Shown here: positions 22,149-46,121 of the stretch, one piece after another | Layout: every line of letters begins with the position of its first letter | Numbering within the stretch: the stretch's first letter is position 1 | Assembly (NCBI GenBank): GCA_963920575.1 | Contig: OY986971.1 | Coordinates: 25,934,145 to 25,998,144, forward strand | Source of the DNA: Narthecium ossifragum | Taxonomy: Eukaryota; Streptophyta; Magnoliopsida; Dioscoreales; Nartheciaceae | Length of the DNA: 64,000 bases | Direction of reading: 5' to 3' | Made by a program: the position numbers and the translations under genes | The notes under the pieces: generated by a model | Told to the model about the DNA's origin: nothing | The model's input: only the letters and a program-made list of their open reading frames with translations | Databases searched by the model: none

Positions 22149-22940
22149 TGGCCCTCGCCCATTTTAATGTACACTGAAAAGAACCATTCCAATTACACAC
22201 CATGCCTCGAAAATGAGGTCATACCTTGTACATAATACTTGTAGTTGTGGATGGTGTGTTTTCATGCAATGAAGCAGGATTTTCCAGAATTTTGTGCGCT
22301 TATGTATTCACATCATAGTGATTTATTGTTCAACAAGCGTAAAATAAAAACAAAAGAGAGACATGATTATTGTGGCAATAAACTAGGAATTTGAGAATTT
22401 TTGTGATCATAATGTTCTAGCGTTTTGTTGTTCCACAACATAAAAAACAAGGTATACACAATCTTTGTTCAAACAATGATGCTTGCTTGCTCATTGTTAT
22501 GCTATAAATAGATTGAAGTTATCAATTATTCTTCCTTTTTTTTTTTGGGTCTACACAAAGAATTGAGAGTCTTGATGACATTTGGGCCTTGTCACTGCTC
22601 AAACACAGGAGACAAAAGCACCACCATTCAGGACCTACACAGACAGTGAGATGTAAGGCAAACATAATAACAAGCTAACTTCCATCAAACATAATAAGAA
22701 GCTAACTTCCATTGAACTAATATTTCAGAATGAAGACATCACTGTTATGTATTACGGAGCAGAAACACGAATTGCTATTGATACAGGATGATTGGGACAC
22801 CAAGATGTTTGTGGGGTCAAAAAATTTAATTATAAGGGGCCTTACAATATATGTTAGAGGGCACGGCACTCACTCTCCTATGGAAAAGAAAACTGCCCCT
22901 TATAAGTATTACAGAGATTCTAACTTTGTTATCTAAGCAT
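22149..22940. other. Convergent intergenic region, two 3' ends
   Basis: About 790 bp lie between the stop codons of the ABCF5-like gene (+) and the AAA ATPase gene (-). It should contain both 3' untranslated regions. I see no further gene. A short direct repeat of AAACATAATAA..AAGCTAACTTCCAT occurs at about 22655-22710. Confidence 0.7.
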
Positions 22941-35657
<12,717 letters not shown>

Positions 35658-36938
35658 TTCAGCTGATTTGCCAGAAAGTTACCACATCGCCAAGGCGTTG
35701 ATGAGAAGTTAAAAAGCGAAATCCTATAGAGAGAAATCTGTGAAAGAACCACAATACAAGAATCAGAAATGGAATATTGAGAAATTCTAGCAAGAATACA
35801 TCAAATTTCTCCACAATTTCAAAAAAAAAATCCAGGAAAAGAATCTTGGGTGGATTTGCATTGCCGCATGAACAAATCCTGTTCCAGGCATCAGTACCAC
35901 AAAATCTAGTTGGAGTAATTAACACAGGAAGAGGTGCAAACAAAGCTACATCCTCCCATTAGCTTCTACCAATCCTTATCTACGCAACCACACCAAGTAT
36001 ATGACATTTTGCTCAAAAGAGAACAAGGCTGCACCTAAAAACACGAAAATGTCCCCGAAAATTCTCCAAAAAACCTACAAGAAAAAGAATTTTGCATACA
36101 TTCCAATCCAAAGACGCACGACTCCTAAGATTTGTATGCCTACTTCGATTACAGCGGCGCGAAAACCTAAGATCGATGTAAGAGCGAGATCGCTCGTTAA
36201 AGTTTGGGGCCGAACCTTCTGCCCCCGATTCGTTCACAACTGCTCTCTTCTCGACGGAGGGTTCGGCTTTACAGAGAGAAGAAACCTAGGCGCTGCCGCT
36301 GGTTTCATTGCGGCTTTCCTCCGGTTCTTATGGATCGGGTTGCTCTCTAATCCTCTCCTCGCCCAGAGAGTTCGGATCCGTCCTAAATGGATCATCCGAA
36401 TTGCTGATGATGGATCGAAACTTAAATAAGGTTATTTATTATTTTAATTATCACATCCTCTCGCGACTCTGCTTACGGTTTATCACATATTTAAAAGTCG
36501 GAATTCAACACGAATAAATAGGGTTGGTTTTCTATCTCGGCAGCAAACGGATCGAATTGCATGCCCGATAAGAAGAGTACCCGGTTAGCTATCGGATTTC
36601 GGAGCTCCGCTGGCGCTGTTTGCCCTATTTCTCTGCTCCTCTCGTTCTCGCCGTCACCGCCAGAGACACGTTTGCGGCTTCCTCTCTTGGAATCGTCTCG
36701 CCACGCTTTCGAGCTCTCTTTTAGGGTTTGTACGCTGAGCAATGCTTTCTAAGCTTTGGTAACCAGGGATTGTTCTTGATTAGTAGTCTCCCTCCTTAAG
36801 GGTTTATCGATTCGTACAGGGTTTATTGATTCGAGGTGTTGTATGCAATTGTTGGATTTCATGCATTATATGGTTGGTTTGAACTTGGTATGAAATAATC
36901 TTTGTGGCTTTTTTTGTAACCAGAGATACAAAGAAGGC
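35658..36938. promoter_or_regulatory. Head-to-head promoter region: AAA ATPase (-) and prolyl-tRNA synthetase (+)
   Basis: 1.28 kb separates the two start codons, which point away from each other. It must hold both 5' leaders and both promoters, so a shared or bidirectional promoter is likely. A plus-strand 5'UTR intron probably ends at CCAG just before AGATACAAAGAAGGC-ATG. The part 36371-36807 is duplicated at 45646-46112. Confidence 0.7.
36371..36807 (+). repeat. Duplicated promoter/leader segment, copy A
   Basis: This copy lies upstream of the prolyl-tRNA synthetase gene. Its core (36535-36770: TCTCGGCAGCAAACGGATCG, CCCGGTTAGCTATCGGATTT, TTAGGGTTTGTA, GCTGAGCAATGCTTTCTAAG) matches copy B at 45646-46112 over several hundred bases with only small changes. 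The outer part toward 36371 is more diverged and has indels. Confidence 0.93.
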
Positions 36939-39900
36939 ATGTCGAGCAAGAACGCGAATGCCAAGAGTGGTGAGCAACTTAAAATTTCTACTTGGGAGTT
37001 ACCCTTATTATAGATTTTAAAGGTTCGATTTCCCTAAATGTATTTCCAGCAAAGAAGAAGGAAGTGAAGAAAGAAACTGGGCTTGGTCTGACCTATAAGA
37101 AGGATGAGAATTTTGGAGAATGGTACTCTGAGGTAATGCATAGATCTTCTTCTTCTTTTTTTCCTTGTCTTTGGATATGCACCACATAATTTCCAAGTCA
37201 ATATTCTCTGTTGCAAACCCCTTTTATGCTTTAATATGTTTGTTGGGAAGATTTATGACCCAAACTTTGCAGGTTGTGGTTAGCGGTGAGATGATTGAGT
37301 ACTATGACATATCTGGCTGTTACATTCTCAGGCCGTGGACAATGGCAATCTGGGAAACCCTACAAGTGAGTATTTCTATTAGATACATGTTTGTTTAGAA
37401 TACAGTTGACTGCTGGTGAATGAATACTATCCCCCTTTATTCACTTAACGTATGTGGTTACAATCTTTGTCAGGGTTAACTTTTCTTCTTTGTCTAAGCA
37501 CCGTCTATTTTCCTGCTTTTTGGCAGGAGGTTCTAGTAGTGCTTGTATTGAATTAGACTGGGTTGCTGGAGTGTCGTTTGTGGATTAAATTTGGTTTTGA
37601 CTACTAGTTAGATAAATCTGAGTTGCATGTTTTAGATGTGTCATCATTGATTTATGTGTTTCTTGGTCACACACATATGACGATGTGATGTGCCTGCATC
37701 CTAGAATTTGTTTTGTAGATGTAACTGTGGAACCAAGATTAATAAGTTATTAAGCCTCTGATTCTTTTTTTGGTGTCTTTAGCCTTATTTTAATCGTACG
37801 AAGAACATGCAAAAGAATAAAGACCCTGAAAATGCGAGGATCCTTCTGGCTTTGGCAAGTAGAATTGTTAGATAACTAGATATTAGAGTGTAATCTATTG
37901 TTAGTTCATAGCTTTCATGGCTCAATCAATGTCAACACCAATTGGAAAGCTTACACCAGAAGACTGTAATTTTCTGGAAAGGAAACAACCTTTGATTATT
38001 TCGGCAGGACCAACAATTTCCCCGGAGAACGAATAAAACCTTAACCATGAAGAAGGGCTGTAATGAAATTTTGCGGTCTTGCTAAATTAAAATCATTTCT
38101 TAGTATGGGACGACTAAAGGATGAAGCAAAATAATATTTCTCTGAAACTTCCATTGTATGTTCAAGAGGTTGCAGATTAACTTGTGACCAAGTTGATAAA
38201 CCCCCGCCGCATAATCATTTTTGTCATTCCTCTAGCACTATGACTATTTGATTTTCTTCTGTTTTCTGCCCAATGAATTTTATTTCTATTACCGTTCCTT
38301 AGCATGAGAAATCTCATGTTGAATCAGTGCTAGTCGGGCACATTTCATGTAAAAGCTGAACTTAAATATTCACCAAATCATGCCACCGATCATCCAATAT
38401 TACCTAAATCAGACATTTACGTACTGCAGTTCGAGGTTGTCAATATTTTGGCGGCTAATAGTTCACTCACCCTCCTGTATCTCGAGGACCTGAGAGGAAG
38501 TTGAGATGACTATTCACTCCACAATATATAAGGACCTGAGTTTTCTTTGTTAAATTCCATGCCCTTTGTTTTTCCTAACCACATTTTGCTTTGGAGTTCT
38601 CATGGATAATATATGTTCCTTGTAGCTGCTACTTTATGTCCTCAACTAGCCATAAAGTGCTATTTTGGATACAGTTTCTCCTTGCTTCAATTTTCATAAC
38701 TTTATAACGCTTTGATTAAGTGCTTTTCTAGTTAATTTGTAGTGAAATTCTTGGTATTCTGATTGCCTGGCTTACAGCCTTTGCTTCTCTAAGTATGTAT
38801 AAGTAGCATATTCTGGCATATTTAGTACACGGTTTTAGCTTTGAAGGTATGGATTATCTCATTTTTGCCGATATTCATGAAGGTGATCTTCTAATTGTTG
38901 AATGATGCTCTTAGAATGTCAGAAATGCCTCATGGTTTAACCTTTATGTGCTTTGAAATGGGCAGGTCTTTTTTGATGCAGAAATAAAGAAGATGAATAT
39001 CAAGAATGCATATTTTCCTCTTTTTGTAACTGAGAACGTTCTACAAAAGGAGAAGGATCATATAGAGGGCTTTGCTCCCGAGGTTTGGTTTAGTTTATTA
39101 TGTGCATACCTTCCAGCGAATTAATTTCAGTTAAAATTCATGGATTAAGCTGTTTTTGTGCTTGGGCGTTTTTATGCAAAGCAGTAAATGTTATGCCTCG
39201 AAAAGCTTTAGTGGTTTTAGCTTTTATCTTTGTCATGTCAATAAAGTAATGTTTCAAAAATAATGTTTTAGTACTCTAAACCATTCTGGGAGTCTAGGTT
39301 TTGCTTATTGCAGGCCAAATGGTGATTGCATCTCTAACTTGGTTCAAGGTGGCATCATTGAAGATGGTTATTAATAACACATCAAGTTTTTTTCCATAAA
39401 AGCTGAAATATGAAATGTCAAATAGTTGTCAAGAAAATATGAGTAGCTGTCTATAGTTCAGATTGACAAGCAGAATGTTGTAATTGTTCTTTACAAACTG
39501 TTCCCAGCAAAGACTTTGCAGACGCTATAGAACACTTTTGCTCCTTTAGCATGATATGTGCTGCAGTTACTAGTTTGATGCAAATCTACGTTTTCTCGGT
39601 CTATTTTTGTTGTACAAAGGGTTGTTGAGGATTCAAGGCGCAAACCTGTGCTTATAATCCGGAAGGATATAGGATATGTCTGAAGATGGATGGCATGCTT
39701 TTCAGTTATAGAATGCTGCACTTTTATGTCACTTCTCTTACAAAGTTTTCCTTTTACTATTGGTGTTGCTCAGTGCTCACCATTGTAGGCCTTGATGACT
39801 CGTTTAAAACATGTCTTGGTCATACCTGGATTTTTCTCCTTCTCAGATTCTCTTGTTGTAGTAAAATACTTATGCATCTTGATTTTTGCCATGTGTCATG

Positions 39901-42900
39901 GCTCTTACATTCGCCTTTGTCCATAGGTTGCTTGGGTTACAAAATCTGGACAGTCCGATATGGAAGTTCCTATTGCAATACGTCCCACAAGTGAAACCGT
40001 GATGTACCCTTATTTTTCGAAGTGGATAAGGGGTCACCGTGACTTGCCTTTAAAGCTCAACCAGTGGTGCAATGTTGTACGATGGGAATTCAGCCATCCT
40101 ACTCCTTTTATCAGGTAATAGCAGTGATCTACATATAGTCTATTTCACATCCTCTGAGTCATGCTATTTGCTAGCTTTAATAAATGTTTATTGTACATAT
40201 ACCTGCTCCCATGGTCAATGGCACTTCCATTGTTTAACTAGATAATAAGTTATTCAGCTCAATTAAATATTTGTAGGAGTCGGGAGTTCCTTTGGCAAGA
40301 AGGGCATACAGCATTTGCAACAAAAGAAGAAGCGGATCAAGAGGTAGTTTTGTACTTTCAGGAGCTGATTAGAGTCATTTGCTGGATATAAGATCTTCCT
40401 GTGGGAATTGTTTCCTTCATTTTGACAACTAGATAAGAAAGCAGGCATGAACATGAAGGTTGGATAGCAATGGCGATTGTAGTAGCACTATCTGATGGAA
40501 TTAATGAAAACATTCTTCATGTTCTGCTCAAATAACATTCTCTGCATGAGTATATACAAAGATTATGCCTCACAAGTTATAATATTTTGAAGATTACATT
40601 ATTATGATGCATTGATGGTAGCAATAGGAGAAAGAATACCTAGAAGCTAGGCTGCTGGCTTGCTAAATTTCTTGGTTGAAGCTTGACATGATAACCGCAA
40701 ACCAATTAATCATTGTTAAAACCTTTAACAAATCCTTTTTTGGCATTATATATGCTATTGATCTCTGTACTGGTGTCCCAAAGCTCCGAACAATATCATA
40801 ATTATGGGAGGCAGATGCATTACGACATGTTTCGCTGTTAGCATTAAGCATCCGCTACTTGTGAAACCATAAAGGTAGGAAAAGTATTCACTATATGCTG
40901 TTTGAGTTGCATTAAAAAATAAAATCAAGGATCAGCTTGCATTCAGTCATCTGAGTAGATTAAGTTGGTAGTGATGTATGTTGCAGGGCTTGCTTGTGCA
41001 TGGAATGTACGTTTTAGGCGACATCTATCCCTGTTTTGCCTTTTGCGAGCTTTAATTTGTTACTGTCCACTCTCTTATTTCAGTTTAGCAACAAGTCTTT
41101 AAGCAGGTAATATTTTTGGTTATTTAGTCAGCTTTTTTTTAAGCTGGGCAGTTTTCATGATTGTTATTTGTGTGGATATTGTCTCTGCTGGACCCATTTT
41201 TTCTTGGTTAAACCTGTAACTACAGTATTAGTTATCTTGATGGCAATGATATTTTGAGCGCCTAAAAGACTGTTGGTTACTCATTAAAAACAAAACATTT
41301 GTAGCTATTCTTTTTCCTACGGATCTCAAAATTATTGTATGCACAGGTTCTGGAGATATTGGAATTGTATCGAACGATATATGAAGAGTATCTGGCTATT
41401 CCAGTTGTGAAGGGAAGGAAAAGCGAGCTGGAGAAATTTGCTGGTGGTCTTTACACAACAAGTGTTGAGGTACTTATTTAAAACGCATTTGTTCTCTGTA
41501 TTGTTCTGCCCTTGTTATTTGGTGATAATGTTTAATTATTTAAGTGTGCTACAATTCCTCTCTGCTCTTTCAGGCTTTTATACCGAATACTGGTCGTGGA
41601 ATACAAGGTGCTACATCACATTGTCTTGGTCAAAATTTTGCGAAGATGTTCCAGATAAATTTTGAGAATGAAAAGGGTGAGAAGGCTATGGTGTGGCAGA
41701 ATTCTTGGGCATACAGTACTCGTACGGTAATTTCTTCATTGGTGTTTTGTCCTATAAAGAAAGTTGAGATCGTAGAAGGTCAAATTGTTTCTTATCCAAT
41801 AAAGCACGTCAGAAATAAGTCGCATTCTATGGGAATATTGGTTTGAATGATACTTCATATCGTATTCGAGGTAGCCACTCTTCTTGCTCTCTGTTTCTCC
41901 GGAGGAGATTTATCACTTTCATATAGGAATGGGGGAATCGGATATAAACTATATCATGGTAGAATCTTGATAGAGTAGTTTGCTGTGGATAGTTTTCTGG
42001 GTCTTTGTTGGTTGTTTTAGCATTTGTATTTATGTTTTCAACCTTCTATTTACTGATGTCATCCTCGTCACTCATGAACAAGTTTGAGAAGGGGAAGGCC
42101 CTTGCCTTTTCCTTGCTTTTCTGAAGCAGCTTTGGCTCATAAAACTTGACAATCTTTATGCCAATTCGAATGTCTGTATTTGGTAGAGATGGGGGGAGTT
42201 TTGACTGAGAATCCTATACAAGGTGCAATTGGATTTTTTCCAGCTTTTTCATGAATTTATAGTCCACTGGAGAGAGTACAAAGAACTAAGAAGCTTGGAC
42301 ATGGCATTTACGAACAAGTACTTTATCCTTGGTCTTTCTTTGTCAAATATGGTTTGCAAAGAAAAGGTTAGGTTGATACTGAAAGGAAAGGTGGATCTTT
42401 TGAAATTAGGTTCTCTCAGTTGATGTTTGCGCGAATTGTCTTCTTATTTGTTGTAAATTAGTTTCTGAGAGAATCATCATAAAGTTCTACTTTAATGGAT
42501 TTGATGTATTTGTTGTTATTGCAGGTCTGGATATGGTTTTTCTATTTCATTATTTGGATAGCATTCTCTTTTTCTGCAAGAGAGGGAGAAATCAACCGCT
42601 GAACATTCATGTTTATATTTGTTTGGAATAATTCAAAGCATGAATTCTTAATACTGCCTGTCAGCTTTCTTCTCTTTTTCCTTTTTTATGGAGTTCTGTT
42701 TTCTTTTGTGATACTTGGCCATCCATGCCTAAACTCATTGTTATTATAGTCGGGTATGCATGGCTACCATCTGTGATACCTTCAATAAATAATCGGTGAG
42801 AATATTGTGACAATAAGATGAATAAGTTACTACAGTGTTCATTAAAGTTAACCTCTTTCTCAGATTGGAGTGATGGTGATGGTTCATGGAGATGACAAAG

Positions 42901-45242
42901 GCCTTGTGATACCACCTAGAGTAGCATCAGTGCAAGTTATTGTGATTCCAGTACCATACAAAGATGCAGATATGCAAGCAATCTTTGATGCATGCTCATC
43001 AACAGTTGATACTTTGAGGAAAGCAGGTTTCAGGGCTGAGGAGGATTTAAGAGACAATTATTCTCCTGGTTGGAAATACTCTAATTGGGAACTGAAAGGT
43101 GTTCCTTTGAGAATCGAAATTGGACCAAAAGATTTAGCAAATAATCAGGTAATTTTCTTTATTATGTTGTAATTTTTTGGTTTAGTCACCTTTGCTATTA
43201 AGCACATATGCTGTCATTTGTATTTTAGATGGGCTTATAACTTTTGTTTCTGCTGCCATGGTTTCTTGCACTATTTCTTATCATACTTTGGCTTGAAGAA
43301 ATTATGTGCCCCATGCCAGACTAGTGCTTTCAACAAGAACTTCCTTTTTTTAAATCAATGTATGGATTAGTCTGGCTAGTGGATCCGACCTGTCTAGAAG
43401 TTTATCTTCGTGTAGGGAAAAAGCATCAACAGCTCTGTCTTATCTACTATAATCAGACATGTCATCGCCATATTGAATTCCTCCAAATGAGAAACTAGTA
43501 TGATAAACTGATGTTTTGGAAGCAGGCAAAATTAAGTTCATTGTTACTGCAATGCAATATGCCTATTGACCGGGATATGGGGACCAGGCAATAACAAACA
43601 TAATCTTTAAAAATAAATCGAGCAAAATGAGAAAGTGGTGTGAGTATGGATTCAACAGTAACTGTGGGTTATGAGTGAATTTTTTTTAAGGTTGCTGAAT
43701 GGGCTTAAATATATCAACAGATGACTCTAGATGAACCTATCTATTTTCTGAAGTGTCTCATGCATGTTTCAGTTTCTGTTTATGACTGCGAAGGTCGGAG
43801 GAGGCTTTAAGAAGTTTGTTGTCTATGCTTGTGATTACAACGATGGCTGTAATTTTAGTTGCATTCTTATTTGTCCTCATATCATGTAAATTAAAATCCA
43901 GAGCATGGGCTTGAGGTGGAGATCCATATTGAAATGAAGATCATGGTTAAATTTTTGGTTTCAATATCAAGATTCCCTCTACTTAGTTGCATCTTTCAGT
44001 CTGGTGGTTGGGAATCATTGTAAATCAGATGTTGACAAGTGCAATGTTATTGTACTGTTCCGTTCATTGTGGAGTACTTGTATATCATTCCTGGTTTTCT
44101 TACTTGTGCTTCTTTCCATTTAGCAATAAAACCTCCAATATTTGGCTTTCAGGTCCGTGTTGTTCGTCGCGATAATGGTGTTAAAATGGACATACCCATA
44201 GGAGGTTTGGTGGAGCAGGTGAAAGATATACTGTCCAGTGTTCAAGAAAACTTGTTTAATGCAGCAAAACAGAAAAGAGATGCTTGCATCAAGGTTGTGA
44301 ACACATGGGATGAGTTCATTGCTGCTTTGAATGACAAGAAAATGATCTTGGCTCCTTGGTGCGATGAAGAGGTATGATTGTCTGTTTGCTGTTTGGCAGT
44401 TGGTTATCTCAGAAATTTGTCAGTTATGTCTTACATGCAATATGTTCCAGTTCTCTGCTCTTATGTTACTGATGGGAGCTGAAGAAAACCTTTTTCTGTC
44501 TGTGACAGTGTACAATGTGCTGATATTAGAAATGCATACAGCTTTATGCCATGTAAAAATATAGATCACCACAGTTATTAATTGAGTTCTTATGATGTTC
44601 ATTCATAGGAAGTTGAAAAGGATGTGAAACTAAGAACAAAGGGTGAGCTTGGAGCTGCAAAGTCCTTGTGCACCCCATTTGATCAGCCAAGACTTCCTGA
44701 AGGTACACTTAACTTTGATAGACATTGTTGTTCCATCGATTGTAAGAACAGATACTATTTTGTTCAGACAATGCATCAATCTATCTCAAGTGATTTTAAG
44801 TTTTTGCTTGGTCATTGGATAGCTTTTCAAATAAACTCTCAAATTAGGGAATTAGTTTGCATTTCATGCAACACTATCGGTTTTGGCTTAGGTTTTGTAA
44901 AGTCCTTAAAATAAATAGATAAGGGTTGGAATGATTCTTGATTCTTCAACATGAAAATGTCAGGAGCTTCAGTTATGGAAAACTAAGCTTCTTCTTTATA
45001 TTGGTAGGCAGCTGTCGCACTGCCATTTGCTTTGCTGTTCTATGCTTGATCAAGTAGACAGTTTTTTTACGGCCCAAATGTGCTCACAGATTTAATAGCT
45101 TAGACGAGTAACTTAAACTTTGATGCTTTTATCGGCTTGTTCTGAAGATGTCGACAATTTCTGCAATTTTCTAACAGGGACTCTATGCTTTGCATCGGGG
45201 AAGCCTGCAAAGAAGTGGACGTACTGGGGAAGAAGCTACTGA
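36939..45242 (+). CDS. Proline--tRNA ligase, cytosolic type, 12 exons
   Basis: Exons are 36939-36969, 37050-37132, 37273-37365, 38966-39082, 39927-40114, 40277-40343, 41347-41469, 41574-41726, 42864-43148, 44153-44371, 44609-44702 and 45178-45242, giving 1518 nt and 505 residues in consistent phase. The enzyme charges tRNA-Pro with proline using ATP. The class II catalytic core shows [18 protein letters not shown] near the start, motif 2 [16 protein letters not shown] (R at 160), a [11 protein letters not shown] block (246-256) and [12 protein letters not shown] entering the anticodon-binding domain. The C-terminus ends WGRSY, as in the archaeal/eukaryotic-type enzymes. No organelle presequence precedes the [11 protein letters not shown] start, so it is read as cytosolic. 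Expected length for plant cytosolic ProRS is about 500-530 residues. Large introns (for example 37366-38965) contain nothing recognised. Confidence 0.95.
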
Positions 45243-45645
45243 ACATCATGCTTAATCTATAACTAATTCTGTAGCCTCCCTTGTTAACAGCTAGTTCGAC
45301 TGCACGTATCAGCTCAGCATGTACAACAGAGCTAGCTAACACGGTTGATGCATGCATCATCCCCACAGAACAATTAAAATTTGTTATTTAGCTTTTGAAA
45401 ACTTTTGCCACATGTAGTTTGTTGAACTTTGAAGAATTGTATTAAAGAATTTTAAGGTTTAATTGCTTAGAAGTACATGTAGTTTCTGTCGAATTTTAAA
45501 ATCTAGAAACTTTTTGGGGGTCATGAACATAGAAATTTATCAGAAACTATAAGCAATTAAAACTAGAAGAATTTATGATGTGGAAGAGCTAAGACAGGCA
45601 CAGCTCTCTATTAATTTGTACTTGTAGAGCTCCGTATGTTAGAGC
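45243..45645. other. 3' region of prolyl-tRNA synthetase gene
   Basis: The sequence between the TGA stop and the start of the duplicated promoter copy is AT-rich and should hold the 3' untranslated region. No gene was seen. Confidence 0.6.
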
Positions 45646-46112
45646 TTCGGATCCATGTCCTAAATGGATCATCCCGACTGGTAATGATGGATCGAACCCC
45701 TGCCGGAATCGGATCCTATTGGAAACTCCAACAAAATAAGGTTATTTATCACATCCTATCACGATACTATTTATTACATTATTCATGACAAATTTAAGAA
45801 TTTTGAAGCCCTTGTTTAACACGAATATATACATAGGGTTTCTGTCTCGGCAGCAAACGGATCGAATTGCATGCCCGATAAGAGTACCCGGTTAGCTATC
45901 GGATTTCGGAGCTCCGCTGGCGCCGCTTGCCCCATTTCTGCTCCTCTCTCTCGCCGTCGCCGCCAAAGAGACGTTTGCGGCTTCCTCTACTTGTGACGCT
46001 TTGAAGTTCTCTTTTAGGGTTTGTATGCTGAGCAATGCTTTCTAAGCTTTGGAAATCATGGATTATTCTTGCTCTTCTTAGAATTTAGTAGTCTCCCTCC
46101 TTAAGGGTTTAT
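45646..46112 (+). promoter_or_regulatory. Duplicated promoter/leader segment, copy B, before the PDCD2-like gene
   Basis: It matches copy A (36371-36807) in the same orientation. The match ends at CTCCTTAAGGGTTTAT, about 10 bp before the PDCD2-like ATG at 46122. It includes extra sequence (GCCGGAATCGGATCC region near 45700 and an insertion near 45770-45830). It very probably serves as promoter and leader of the PDCD2-like gene. Confidence 0.88.
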
Positions 46113-46121
46113 TGGTAATTC

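Noticed and set aside
37783..37858. Exon-like segment after GTCTTTAG reading [20 protein letters not shown]
   Set aside because: It lies in the prolyl-tRNA synthetase intron 37366-38965, has no place in the conserved protein, and the flanking exons already join in frame.
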